A stretch of DNA of 64,000 nt, taken from Salininema proteolyticum. GTDB taxonomy: Bacteria > Actinomycetota > Actinomycetes > Mycobacteriales > Micromonosporaceae. This document shows positions 41,376 to 50,068 of this stretch, piece by piece. Positions within the stretch are counted from its first letter, which is position 1, and every line of letters begins with the position of its first letter. The notes under the pieces are model-generated. The model was given only the letters and a program-made list of their open reading frames with translations, did not search any database and was not told the DNA's origin. A program made the translations under genes and the position numbers. Location: positions 3,162,001-3,226,000 of the forward strand of contig NZ_JBHUNX010000001.1 of the NCBI RefSeq assembly GCF_042685645.1. The letters run 5' to 3'.

Positions 41376-42022
41376 GCCGCGGCCTCCTGCCCGGTGCGCT
41401 CACCGAGGAACTGCTCGAGGGCGGCCTCGGTGAAGACGACGTCTTCGTTGTTGAGCACGTCGTAGCAGTTGACCTGTCCGGCGGTGAGCAGGTGGACCTC
41501 GGGGAGGTTCGCCAGGCTCTTCCGCTGGACCTCTTCGTCGCGGGAGAGGACCACGAGCACCTTGCCGGCCTCGGACACGTTCGACAGAGCGGCCTTGGCG
41601 GTCTTGGTCTTCGGGGTCTCGTCCGAGACGAACGAGTCGATGACGTGCAGCTGTTCGTTGCGGACCCGGTCGGTCAGCGCCCCGAAGGTCGCCGCGGCGA
41701 TCATCTTCTTGGGCGTGCGCTCGGCGAACGAGCGGGGCTTCGGACCGTGGACCGTGCCGCCGCCCTTGAACTGGGGAGCGCGGATCGAGCCCTGGCGGGC
41801 GCGGCCGGTTCCCTTCTGGCGGTACGGCTTCTTACCACCGCCGCGGACTTCGCCGCGGGTCTTGGTGCTGGCGGAGCCGGTGCGACCGGCGGCCAGCTGT
41901 GCGGTGACGACCTGGTGCATGAGCGGGATGTTCGGGTCCACGTCGAAAATCTCGGCGGGGAGCTCGATGACCTTCCCGGTCTCCTTGCCAGCAGCGTCCT
42001 TCACTTTGACTTCGATGCTCAT
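41372..42022 (-). CDS. rplD: Ribosomal protein uL4
   Basis: 216 residues. RAGTASTKTRGEVRGGGKKPYRQKGTGRARQGSIRAPQ-type loop is present as GSASTKTRGEVRGGGKKPYRQ onward. In E. coli L4 represses the S10 operon by binding its leader; the 330-base leader upstream of rpsJ here could serve a similar role, which is untested. Confidence 0.96.
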   Translation of the reverse strand: MSIEVKVKDAAGKETGKVIELPAEIFDVDPNIPLMHQVVTAQLAAGRTGSASTKTRGEVRGGGKKPYRQKGTGRARQGSIRAPQFKGGGTVHGPKPRSFAERTPKKMIAAATFGALTDRVRNEQLHVIDSFVSDETPKTKTAKAALSNVSEAGKVLVVLSRDEEVQRKSLANLPEVHLLTAGQVNCYDVLNNEDVVFTEAALEQFLGERTGQEAAA

Positions 42023-42681
42023 TAGGCGACCGCCTTCACTGCGCTACGGACCAGCACCAGGCCGTTCTTGGGGCCGGGGACGGCGCCCTTGATGAGCAGC
42101 AGACCGCGCTCGGCGTCGACGGCGTGAACCTTCAGGTTCTGCGTCGTCTGACGCTGACCGCCCATACGGCCGGCCATGCGCATGCCCTTGAACACGCGGC
42201 CCGGAGTCGCGCAACCGCCGATGGAACCGGGAGCGCGGTGCACCTTGTGGACACCGTGGCTGGCGCCGAGGCCCTTGAACCCGTGGCGCTTCATGACGCC
42301 CGCGAATCCCTTGCCCTTGGTGGTGCCGGTGATGTCGACCAGGTCGCCGTCCTCGAAGATGGAGGAGTCGACGGTCTGTCCGAGCTCGTAGTCAGCGGCG
42401 TCAGCGGTGCGCAGCTCGACGAGGTGGCGACGCGGAGCGACGCCGGCCTTCTCGAAGTGCCCCTGAAGCGGCTTGGTGACTTTCTTCAGTTTGATGTCGC
42501 CAAAGCCCAGCTGGACGGCGGCGTAGCCGTCCACCTCGGGCTTGCGGATCTGGCTGACGACGTTGGGACCGGCCTGTACGACCGTCACGGGAACGGCCTG
42601 GCCGTTCTCGTCCCACACCTGGGTCATGCCGAGCTTGGTGCCCAGGATGCCCTTGATCTTGCGTTCGACCTTCTTACCCAT
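42022..42681 (-). CDS. rplC: Ribosomal protein uL3
   Basis: 219 residues. GILGTKLGMTQVWDENGQAVPVTVVQAGP and GTTKGKGFAGVMKRHGFKG with MAGRMGGQRQTTQNL. Early assembly protein of the large subunit. 11 bases after rpsJ; overlaps rplD by one base. Confidence 0.97.
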   Translation of the reverse strand: MGKKVERKIKGILGTKLGMTQVWDENGQAVPVTVVQAGPNVVSQIRKPEVDGYAAVQLGFGDIKLKKVTKPLQGHFEKAGVAPRRHLVELRTADAADYELGQTVDSSIFEDGDLVDITGTTKGKGFAGVMKRHGFKGLGASHGVHKVHRAPGSIGGCATPGRVFKGMRMAGRMGGQRQTTQNLKVHAVDAERGLLLIKGAVPGPKNGLVLVRSAVKAVA

Positions 42682-42692
42682 GGGTCACCTCC

Positions 42693-43001
42693 CTACAGCT
42701 TGATCTCGATGTCGACGCCCGCCGGCAGGTCGAGACGCATGAGCGAGTCGACAGTCTTCGGAGTCGGGTCGAGGATGTCGATGAGGCGCTTGTGAGTGCG
42801 CATCTCGAAGTGCTCGCGCGAATCCTTGTACTTGTGCGGCGACTTGATTACACAGAAACGGTTGATTTCAGTCGGGAGCGGCACCGGGCCGGAGATGTTA
42901 GCTCCGGTACGGGTGACCGTCTCCACGATCTTCTTGGCCGAGGAGTCCACGACCTCGTGGTCGTAGGCTTTCAGCCTAATGCGGATCTTCTGTCCCGCCA
43001 T
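42693..43001 (-). CDS. rpsJ: Ribosomal protein uS10 (NusE)
   Basis: 102 residues from MAGQKIRIRLKAYDHEVVD; upstream in-frame sequence is leader. Small subunit protein that also joins NusB and NusG in antitermination. First gene of the operon. The genes that normally lie just upstream in this phylum (rpsL, rpsG, fusA, tuf) are not in the window. Confidence 0.97.
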   Translation of the reverse strand: MAGQKIRIRLKAYDHEVVDSSAKKIVETVTRTGANISGPVPLPTEINRFCVIKSPHKYKDSREHFEMRTHKRLIDILDPTPKTVDSLMRLDLPAGVDIEIKL

Positions 43002-43567
43002 GGTTCCTAACCTTTTCGTAAAACAACAGGTGGGACCGCTACACGCGGTCGGGTGTGTCGCCAAAGAAGAACAGGTCCGGGCGCAGCGCTTCCCCGTCAC
43101 GGGACCAGCCCGGCGGACAGGGACGAAGCGCCCTAGCGGCACTGTTCGAATCAGCGACTAAGAACCAATAGTCAGTTCTAAACAGCCTGGTCGAGAGACC
43201 AGACGACCAAACCGACCCCCCACAGGACAAACGTCGTGAGAAAGAGATGTCTGTTTTCTGAGAGCCGTTTGAAGGCGCGTCATGAGAAGCCGATCCGGGT
43301 TCCCCCGGGCGGCGAGATCACGACGCAACCTGAATAGTATGCCTTGTGCAGGCAAGACCCCGCAACTCGGGGGCCCCTGCAGTAATACAGATTACCCCTG
43401 ATAAGGGGCCTGGTCCCGCCCGGCTCACCTGTTCGTGTCCCTTGCGGAGACAAAGCTCACCGACGCGGCGGCCGGGCCGAGGGCTGCGGCCGGCCCCTTT
43501 CCGGCCTCCTACACCCGGCCCCGGCCGAAGGGGAACCCGGGGTCCCGCTCCCGTCCGGCCGAGGCGA
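43002..43567 (-). promoter_or_regulatory. S10 operon leader and upstream region
   Basis: A TACTAT -10 box on the minus strand at 43339-43334 would start transcription near 43327, giving a leader of about 325 bases before rpsJ. A small hairpin (CTGGTC-GAGA-GACCAG) is at 43187-43202. No convincing -35 box is seen. The rest, up to 43567, holds no gene. If the methylase-like frame is restored (see that gene) the gene-free stretch extends to 43716. Confidence 0.5.
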
Positions 43568-45448
43568 TCAGGACCGGCGCCGAGCCCCGATCGCCGCTGT
43601 GCCCCGGGCACCGCCGCACGTGCGGGTCGACCCCGACGGGCACGGTGATGCGGACCTGATCTCTCTCGCGCCGCCCGCACGTGCGAACCGACCCCGCACG
43701 CCCCTCGAACGGCTACTCACTCCCATTCCACGCTGCAGTTCTGGACCATCGCCGCGGTCCCGTCCGCCAGCGCCGCGCACTCCCGCGACAGCGCGGCCAA
43801 CCGCTTGCGCAACTCCCACACCTCGCGGAACGCGGCCCCGCGGTACCGCTGCTCGTCGTACGACAGGCGCGGCACCTTCACCCCCCAGGATCCGCCTCTT
43901 CCCCTCCGAAGTCCCGCTCGTGCCCGGGCGGTGGTGGTGCAGGCACGCGGCGATCCAGTCCGCGTCCCATCCCCCGGTGACCGTGATGAGCCACACCGGC
44001 GTCGACTGCGGTTCGAGCGTCCCGAGGGACAAGATCCTCAGGCTCCGCGGTTCCAGGGCGATGCCCCGGCCCTCCGTCTCCTGGGAGATGGACACCGCCC
44101 CGTCCTTCTCCAGAGTCTCCAGCGAGACGCCGGGGTGGGTCTGCCCCTCCGTGACCCGCCAATGGGGCACCGACTCGGCGGCCTCCCGCAGACGCCCCTC
44201 CAACCCCCCGAGCTCGGCGACCACGTCGGCGGGGCCGCCGGCGTCCCGGGACAGGTACAGGTCGGGAGTGACGTCGACGGCCTCGTCGAGCAGCTCGATC
44301 GCCGAAACGGGCACGCCCTCCCCCAGGTCGCCGTCCGACAGGACGACCTGGCCGTTCGAGGGCGCCTGGGGCCGCAGGACCCAGGTCTGGGTCCGCCCGT
44401 CCGGATTCGAGACGACGGCCCTCAGAGCGCCCTGCCTGATCAGTTCGGCCCGGATGCGCCGCCCCGACCTTCTGTGCGACGCCGCGTTGGGCATCCGCAC
44501 GAGGACCAGGCCGCCCCGCTTCGCCACGGTTGCACAGTGGACCAGCCAGGACATCTCGGGCTCGGTCTTCGGCGGGCGCCCGTAGACCCCTCGGGCGTCG
44601 GAGGCCGAGGGGGGAACGGTCACCTGGGCGCGCGCCGCCGAGTAGGCGTCGCAGACGACCAGGTCGAACGGGTCGGACGGCGGCGGCCCCACCAGGGCCT
44701 CCTCTGTCGTCACCGACTCCCGCACCCCGGGGTGGAGGAGTGCCAGCCTGGCGTGGGCCGTCGCGGCCTTCGACGGGTCCGGCTCGGTTCCCGTGACGGA
44801 GCCGACCCCGGGCTGCTCGGCGCACGCGAGGAGGAGGTCTCCCCTCGCCGCCGCCGGGTCGTAGGCCGACAGCGGTTCGGCGCCGTCGCCTTCCCTCCCG
44901 GCCCTTTCACCGCCCGGGCCGCCTTCGGCGCCCGCACCGGGTCGTCCAGGCGCTCCACCGCCGCCCGGGAGTGCTCCCGTCCCGCTGCCCGTCACTCCGT
45001 CGCGCTCGCCCGAAGCGCCCGGCTCGTCGCGGATGGCCAGGGACATCGCCAGCAGCGACCGCACCCGGTCGGCGAAGTCGGACTCCGGTGCCGCTCCCGC
45101 GCGGACCGCGAAGCCCTCCAGGACCACCGACCGATCCTCGGACACGACCAGGTCGGCGATCACGTCGTCGTCCGGCTCGGGCATCACCAGCTGCGAAGCC
45201 GCGTACCCGAGGGCCTCGTCCGCCGTGGGAAAGCGCTCGGCCAGACCGAACCAGACCCGGTCGGCCGGTGAGACGAGGAAGGCGCGCCCCTCTGACGCGG
45301 CCCACTGCTCGACCTGCCCCAGGTCGAAGTACCTCCCCTCGGCGTCGACCGGGCGGGGAAATCCGGGATCCCTGCTCTTCCAGTTGCTGACCGCACTGGC
45401 ATTCACCTCGGCCAGCCTTGCTATGTCCCCCAGGGTGACGACCGCCAT
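43568..45448 (-). CDS. N-6 DNA methylase-like protein, frameshifted and motif-eroded
   Basis: 626 residues as read. N-terminal helix-turn-helix (TLGDIARLAEVNASAVSNWKSRDPGFPRPVD, about 5-35) as in a common actinobacterial N-6 adenine methylase family. The SAM site reads DPAAARGDLLLA instead of DPACGSG, and the catalytic NPPY/F position reads VCDAYSAA, so activity is doubtful; SWLVHCATVAKRGGLVLVRMPNA remains normal. After SEGKRRILGG the translation turns arginine/glycine-rich, while the frame one base over continues sensibly (VPRLSYDEQRYRGAAFREVWE) to a stop at 43717. One base less in the six-base run at 43881-43886 restores a 576-residue protein. No restriction gene lies nearby. Confidence 0.7.
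   Translation of the reverse strand: MAVVTLGDIARLAEVNASAVSNWKSRDPGFPRPVDAEGRYFDLGQVEQWAASEGRAFLVSPADRVWFGLAERFPTADEALGYAASQLVMPEPDDDVIADLVVSEDRSVVLEGFAVRAGAAPESDFADRVRSLLAMSLAIRDEPGASGERDGVTGSGTGALPGGGGAPGRPGAGAEGGPGGERAGREGDGAEPLSAYDPAAARGDLLLACAEQPGVGSVTGTEPDPSKAATAHARLALLHPGVRESVTTEEALVGPPPSDPFDLVVCDAYSAARAQVTVPPSASDARGVYGRPPKTEPEMSWLVHCATVAKRGGLVLVRMPNAASHRRSGRRIRAELIRQGALRAVVSNPDGRTQTWVLRPQAPSNGQVVLSDGDLGEGVPVSAIELLDEAVDVTPDLYLSRDAGGPADVVAELGGLEGRLREAAESVPHWRVTEGQTHPGVSLETLEKDGAVSISQETEGRGIALEPRSLRILSLGTLEPQSTPVWLITVTGGWDADWIAACLHHHRPGTSGTSEGKRRILGGEGAAPVVRRAAVPRGRVPRGVGVAQAVGRAVAGVRGAGGRDRGDGPELQRGMGVSSRSRGVRGRFARAGGAREIRSASPCPSGSTRTCGGARGTAAIGARRRS
43614..43696. repeat. Pair of 22-base direct repeats
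   Basis: CCGCACGTGCG, three variable bases, CGACCCCG occurs at 43614-43635 and again at 43675-43696, 61 bases apart, identical except for the three central bases. Each copy contains the palindrome CGCACGTGCG. Lies just past the restored end of the methylase-like gene. Confidence 0.7.
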
Positions 45449-45490
45449 GACTCCCCTTCCAGTCGTGATCGAATTGTGATCAAAAACCTC

Positions 45491-45537
45491 TTGAAAACAT
45501 CTTACACGTCAGCTTAGTGTTGTGAAGTCAGTTCACA
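45491..45537 (+). promoter_or_regulatory. Promoter and operator of the DUF4190 gene
   Basis: TTGAAA at 45491-45496, 18-base spacer, TAGTGT at 45515-45520, then directly the palindrome TGTGAA-GTCAG-TTCACA at 45521-45537, which would cover the transcription start. Placement is that of a repressor site. The methylase-like gene with its helix-turn-helix diverges 70 bases away and is one candidate regulator. Confidence 0.6.
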
Positions 45538-45575
45538 TGATTTTCAACAGTGAAAAGTTTTCAGAAGGAATTACC

Positions 45576-46250
45576 ATGGCAACTCAGTCCCCGTACCAGC
45601 CCGCTCCGACCCCCGTTCAGCCTCAGGGCGGCGGTGGCATGGCCGTTACCAGCCTCGTTCTGGGCATTGTGGGCCTCGCCCTGGCCTGGATCCCGCTCCT
45701 CAACTACATAGGGCTGGTCCTGGCCGTCATCGGCCTCGTCCTCGGCGCCGTCGGACTCGCCGGGGCGCTCAAGGGCAGGCGGACCGGCAAGGGAATGGCC
45801 ATTACCGGTATCGTGCTCAGCATCCTGGCGGCGGCCAGCGTCTTCGTCTCCGGCTACATCTACACCCAGGCGTTCAACGACGCCGTCGACGAGGTCAATG
45901 ACGAAATCGACGACACGGTCAACCGCATGGACGGAAGCGCGACGGAGGACATCCTCGAGAACGAGTTGACCGTCGAGTTCGGCGAATTCACCGTCGAGGA
46001 GGACGAGTACGGCTTCCAGGAGCCGTCCGTCGAGGTCACCTTCACCAACGTCTCCGAGGAGACCGAGTCGTACACGGTCACGGTGGAGGCCGCAGACGCC
46101 GACGGCAACCGCATCGCCGAGGACTACTTCTACGCCTCCGACCTGCAGGCCGGCCAGTCCGTCACGGAGAAGCTCTTCACCCTCGTCCTCGAGGACGACT
46201 TCGATGCCATGGACTCCGCCGAGCTGCGCGTCGTGGAAGTCACCGCCTAG
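45576..46250 (+). CDS. DUF4190 membrane protein
   Basis: 224 residues from MATQSPYQPAPTPVQPQG, with AGAAGGAA before the ATG; the in-frame ATGs at 45522 and 45537 fall in the operator. Pro/Gln-rich cytoplasmic start, then three hydrophobic segments (about 22-62 and 72-94) containing the DUF4190 pattern MAVTSLVLGIVGLALAWIP and KGRRTGKGMAITGIVLS, then an acidic external domain of about 120 residues rich in beta strands (LTVEFGEFTVEEDEYGFQEPSVEVTFTN), like FxLYD/DUF4352 domains. Function unknown. Confidence 0.8.
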   Translation: MATQSPYQPAPTPVQPQGGGGMAVTSLVLGIVGLALAWIPLLNYIGLVLAVIGLVLGAVGLAGALKGRRTGKGMAITGIVLSILAAASVFVSGYIYTQAFNDAVDEVNDEIDDTVNRMDGSATEDILENELTVEFGEFTVEEDEYGFQEPSVEVTFTNVSEETESYTVTVEAADADGNRIAEDYFYASDLQAGQSVTEKLFTLVLEDDFDAMDSAELRVVEVTA

Positions 46251-46260
46251 CCGGAGCGCC

Positions 46261-46328
46261 GATGCCGGTGAGCCGCGCGCGCCGGCCTCCCCGCATGGCG
46301 GCAGGACGTCCGCGATGCCGGTGAGCCG
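46261..46328. repeat. Short direct repeat after the DUF4190 gene
   Basis: GATGCCGGTGAGCCG at 46261-46275 and 46314-46328. Fifteen identical bases, 53 apart, in a 215-base gap without a gene. Confidence 0.6.
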
Positions 46329-46465
46329 GGGCGGCGCGCTACTCCACAACTGAACAGGGACGCGGAACGCCGCGCCGAAGGCCGGGACCTGCCGAAGCGG
46401 ACGCCCCGGAATCGGGGGACGGGTGCCATCCTCGCCACGGCCGGTCTCCGGCACGGAGCCGGGGG

Positions 46466-47407
46466 TCAGGGGAGGAAGACGGCGTACTCGCCGAGCCGTC
46501 CGAGGTCGTCGGGCGGCACGGGAATCTCCAGGGCCAGCTCTCCGAGGTTCTTGAACGCGCCTTTCCTCGCCACTCGGCGCCGGATGTCCTCGGCGGCGGA
46601 CTGGTCGAGGCCCAGCAGCCCGCAGAGGACCTCGAGCGGGACGTGGTTGATGTCGACGAGGCCTCCGTCGGGGAACCGGCGCCCCGGAACGTCCGGTCTT
46701 CCGATCGCGAACCGTTTGGCCAGCAGGGGATCGCGGTCGACCATTTCACGAGCCTGGCGGCGCTGCTCTTCTTCCTGCCTGAGCAGCGCCGCCCCGTCCG
46801 GCACCAGGGCGCCCGTCGGGGCGTTCGGGTCGCCGGGGACCGGGTTTCCGGGTCCAGTGCGAGCCTCCTGCGCCGCCGTTTCCACCGGCGCCGGGGGGCT
46901 TCCGCGTTTCACGGGGTTCGACGGGTTCGCCGGGGTTGCGCCGCTTCCCGTTCCGTACGGCCCGGGAGGACCGGCCGGCATCGCGTACGCGGCCTGTCCG
47001 GCACGCCCCGCGTCAGTGTTCACGTCGGCGGGCCAGGCGGGTGCCGCGTCGACCGGGTGCGTTCGGAGCGCCGCGGGATCTCGGCGCCGGTCCGCCGGGG
47101 GGTACCAGATGTATCGGCGCATGATGACGGCCTGCACCAGGGCGCCAAGCCATTCGACCAGGATGATGACGAGCGCTCCGAGTTCGGTGGAGTCGACTTT
47201 GTCGGGATCGACGTGTGCCATGGCGATGGTCCAGGCCGTGGCGTGTCCGGCGACAGAGAGCCACATGGGCCAGGTGGGCCGCCGCACCGCGCCTATGAGG
47301 AAGATCAGCGGTGTGGCCAGGCCCAGGAAGGGCACGATCGAGAGCACCCATGCCCATGAGGCGATGTTCAGGCCGATGGGCGGGCGGTGGGCGGAAGGCG
47401 CATTCAT
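46466..47407 (-). CDS. Membrane protein with C-terminal helix-hairpin-helix domain
   Basis: 313 residues from ATG 47407, overlapping the kinase stop by four bases, so it is translationally coupled. Three or four hydrophobic segments at about 12-100, a Pro/Gly/Ala-rich linker (about 110-215), a short coiled stretch (LLRQEEEQRRQAREMVDRDP), then a helix-hairpin-helix domain at about 245-295 (VDINHVPLEVLCGLLGLDQSAAEDIRRRVARKGAFKNLGELALEI). Such domains bind DNA or protein; a membrane form occurs in ComEA, but the rest does not match ComEA. It may be a substrate of the coupled kinase. Confidence 0.75.
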   Translation of the reverse strand: MNAPSAHRPPIGLNIASWAWVLSIVPFLGLATPLIFLIGAVRRPTWPMWLSVAGHATAWTIAMAHVDPDKVDSTELGALVIILVEWLGALVQAVIMRRYIWYPPADRRRDPAALRTHPVDAAPAWPADVNTDAGRAGQAAYAMPAGPPGPYGTGSGATPANPSNPVKRGSPPAPVETAAQEARTGPGNPVPGDPNAPTGALVPDGAALLRQEEEQRRQAREMVDRDPLLAKRFAIGRPDVPGRRFPDGGLVDINHVPLEVLCGLLGLDQSAAEDIRRRVARKGAFKNLGELALEIPVPPDDLGRLGEYAVFLP

Positions 47408-48792
47408 TGGCGGGCTTTCGGAGGGTGGGCGTCTTGCGGTGTCCCCGCCGGTAAGGGGACGGCGAGCGCGTTTCTCGCCTCGACGGTGACGGGGTGGCCG
47501 GGGCCGAGGAGTGTTTCCGCTTCGGCGGCCGTGGCCTCGTGCCAGCGGCGGGCTTCGGAGGTGCGGCCGGCGGAGTGGAGGTATCGTCCGTAGAGCAGCA
47601 TAGCCCGGAGGACCGACTCGTCGGCGGGTGCCTGTGATCGTCGTTGGGACACAAGGCTTTCGAGTGCTTGGAGGGCGACCGCGGCCTGGCCGAGGCGGTG
47701 GAGGCTCTCGACGGATCGGACTCTGGCGGTGAAGGCGGCGGGCGGGTCGGTGTCCTCGAGTTCTTCGGCGAGGTTGCGGTATTCGGCGAGTGCTTTCCGG
47801 TAGTCGCCTTCTCGGTAGGCCTTGTCGGCGGCTGCGCTTCTGTCGCCGTCGTTTCGGGCGAGTATCCGGGGTGCCATGGGTACGGCGGTGGGCGGTGTGG
47901 AGGGTATGAGGAGCGGGAGGGTGGGGTTGCCGTAGAGGCGTTCGGTCTCCGGTGCGGGGTCGGTGGCGGTGAAGAGGTCTCTGAAGCGGAGGTAGACGTC
48001 GCGGGCGGTGGCGGGTCGGTCGGAGGGGCTCTTTCGCAGGAGGCCGTTGGCGATGAGGGCGTTGAGGCCGGGGTGGTCGAGGCGGCGGGGGCTGGTTTCG
48101 GAGTGGGCCCGCTGTACTTCGTAGAGGGAGGGCGCTTCGGCGAACAGCGGGGCTCCGGTGGCGAGTTCGTAGAGGACCGCTCCGAGGGCGTAGAGGTCGC
48201 TGCGGGGTTCGGGGCGTTGGCCGTGGAGTAGTTCGGGGGCTTGGTATTCGGGGGTGCCGGGTTCGAATCCGGTGCGGGTGAGGCGGGTGGTTCGCCCTTC
48301 GGTGTCGGTGGCTATGCCGAAGTCGACGACTTTGACCGTTCCCTTCTCGTTGAGGAGGAGGTTGGCGGGTTTGACGTCGCGGTGGACTATGCCGTGGGAG
48401 TGGAGGGCGTCGAGGGCGGCGGCGGCTTGCATGCCTATGGCCATGACGTCGACGGCGGGCAGTGGTTCGCCTTCGTCGACGGGGCCGTCCAGGCTGACGC
48501 CTTTGATGTGCTCCATGACGAGGTACAGGTCGTCTTCGTCGTCGAGGCCGGCGTCGTAGACGACGGGGAGGTTGGGGTGTTCGGTGGCCGCGGCGGTGCG
48601 GGCTTCGCGGCGGAATCGGGCGACCACGGTGTCTCGTTGCGATGCTTCCAGGTGGTCTGATTTGACGGTTTTGACGGCCACGTCGCGGCCTAGGCGGGTG
48701 TCCTCGGCGAGGAAGACGGTTCCCATGCCTCCGGATCCTATGGCGCGTCTGCGGCGGTATCGGCCGTTCCACATTTCGTGATTTGTTGCCAC
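47404..48792 (-). CDS. Serine/threonine kinase with TPR-like C-terminus
   Basis: 462 residues, GTG start, TAGAAT six bases upstream (leaderless). Hanks-type kinase domain at about 11-275: glycine loop GSGGMGTVF, VAVK with lysine 41, HRD 137-139, DFG 157-159, APE 185-187, all intact, so it should be active. No membrane segment, unlike PknB; the C-terminal 130 residues are helical repeats (AYREGDYRKALAEYRNLAEE, HSAGRTSEARRWHEATAAEAETLLGPGHPVTVEARNAL) typical of TPRs. Cytosolic. Confidence 0.92.
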   Translation of the reverse strand: MATNHEMWNGRYRRRRAIGSGGMGTVFLAEDTRLGRDVAVKTVKSDHLEASQRDTVVARFRREARTAAATEHPNLPVVYDAGLDDEDDLYLVMEHIKGVSLDGPVDEGEPLPAVDVMAIGMQAAAALDALHSHGIVHRDVKPANLLLNEKGTVKVVDFGIATDTEGRTTRLTRTGFEPGTPEYQAPELLHGQRPEPRSDLYALGAVLYELATGAPLFAEAPSLYEVQRAHSETSPRRLDHPGLNALIANGLLRKSPSDRPATARDVYLRFRDLFTATDPAPETERLYGNPTLPLLIPSTPPTAVPMAPRILARNDGDRSAAADKAYREGDYRKALAEYRNLAEELEDTDPPAAFTARVRSVESLHRLGQAAVALQALESLVSQRRSQAPADESVLRAMLLYGRYLHSAGRTSEARRWHEATAAEAETLLGPGHPVTVEARNALAVPLPAGTPQDAHPPKARQ

Positions 48793-48958
48793 TGGACCAT
48801 TCTAAGGCCGTCCGCCCGTTGGTGTTCCGGTCCGTCCGGGCGGTGTCGGACCCTGGTATTAGGGTTGTCGGCCTGACCGGAGTGCGGTGCGGGCCGTCAG
48901 GGTGGTCCGCCGAAGCACGGGGGGTGTGTTGCCCTCTTGGATCGATGAGGAGTTCGCT

Positions 48959-50068
48959 GTGGATCATTTTTCGCTGTCGGAGGCGCGTGCCGTGGCGGTT
49001 TCGCGTCAGCGTCTGGGCGGTGCGGGCAGTTACGAGTCCGTTCTGCGTGCGGCGGGGTGCATTCAGTTGGACACCATTTCGGCGGTCCGCCGTGCCCATG
49101 AGTCGAGTCTTCTCGCTCGGGGTGTGCCGGTGTCGGAGGTGGAGAACTCGCTGATCGCGCGGTCGAGGCCGGTGGCTTTCGAGTACTGGGCGCATGCGCT
49201 GTCCTTGATCGATATCGAGCTGTGGCCGTATTTCGCCTTCCGGAGGCGGTCGTATCGGGCGTTGGAGCGCGAGGTTCCGGGCGGTGAGTCGGCCGTGCGG
49301 GATCTGCGGGTTCTGCTCGGGGAGCACGGTTCGATCGACGCGGGCCATTTGCCGGAGGGTGCGACGCACCGGCGGGCTCCGGGTTCGACGGGGTGGGATC
49401 CCCGGTCGGATCATAAGAGGGCGTTGGACTATCTGCTCAATATCGGCGAGGTGACCTGTGTCGAGAGGGATGGTTTCCGGCGGGTGTACCGGTCCGCGGC
49501 CGACGCCGTCCCCGCCGGGCTTTTCCGCGATGCCTCGGATGACGAGTGCGTGGACCGGCTGGTCTCGGTCGCGTTGGCGAATCTCGGGGTGGCCACCGTC
49601 GATGACGTCGCCGATTACTTCCGGATCAAGCAGGCCCGGGTGAGGGCCTCGCTGGAGCGGATGGAGGTGCCTCGGGTCGCGGTGGAGTCCTGGGACAAGG
49701 CCGCCTACCGGGATCCCGGCCTCACCGATGTGCCCGAAGTCGACGCCTCGCCGACGGCCCTGTCCATGTTCGACACCCTGGTGTGGCACCGGGGCCGGCT
49801 GGAGCGACTGTGGGGTCATGACTGGCGCATCGAGATTTATGTTCCGCAGAAGAAGCGGACGTTCGGTTACTGGTGCATGCCCGTGGTCGTCGGGTCCGAG
49901 ATTCCGGGGCGCCTGGCGTTGCGGCGCCGGGACGGGCGGTTGTCGGTGGAGGCCGCGGAGTGGGCCTGGAGCGATCGCGAGCCGCTGCGCGAGGCCTTGC
50001 GCGGGGTGGCGGAGTGGACGGGGGCGAAGCCGAAGTGGGAGTGCCGCGTCAGGAGGCTCCGGCGGTGA
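48959..50068 (+). CDS. YcaQ/AlkZ-family winged-helix DNA glycosylase
   Basis: 369 residues from GTG 48959, chosen because GAGGAG lies six bases before it and the family begins with this LSxxxAR motif. HTH_42 superfamily: three tandem winged helices and a barrel. The catalytic-region motif CIQLDTISAVRRAHE carries the QxD signature of the AlkX/YcaQ group, which unhooks interstrand crosslinks or excises bulky alkyl adducts. LSMFDTLVWHRGRLERLWGHDWRIEIYVPQKKRTFGYWCMPVV is the conserved C-terminus. Its last 20 bases overlap the end of the AIPR gene on the other strand. Confidence 0.88.
   Translation: MDHFSLSEARAVAVSRQRLGGAGSYESVLRAAGCIQLDTISAVRRAHESSLLARGVPVSEVENSLIARSRPVAFEYWAHALSLIDIELWPYFAFRRRSYRALEREVPGGESAVRDLRVLLGEHGSIDAGHLPEGATHRRAPGSTGWDPRSDHKRALDYLLNIGEVTCVERDGFRRVYRSAADAVPAGLFRDASDDECVDRLVSVALANLGVATVDDVADYFRIKQARVRASLERMEVPRVAVESWDKAAYRDPGLTDVPEVDASPTALSMFDTLVWHRGRLERLWGHDWRIEIYVPQKKRTFGYWCMPVVVGSEIPGRLALRRRDGRLSVEAAEWAWSDREPLREALRGVAEWTGAKPKWECRVRRLRR

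Noticed and set aside
43568..45448. Type I restriction-modification system
   Set aside because: No specificity or restriction subunit adjoins, and the methylase motifs are eroded; the family is usually solitary in actinobacteria.
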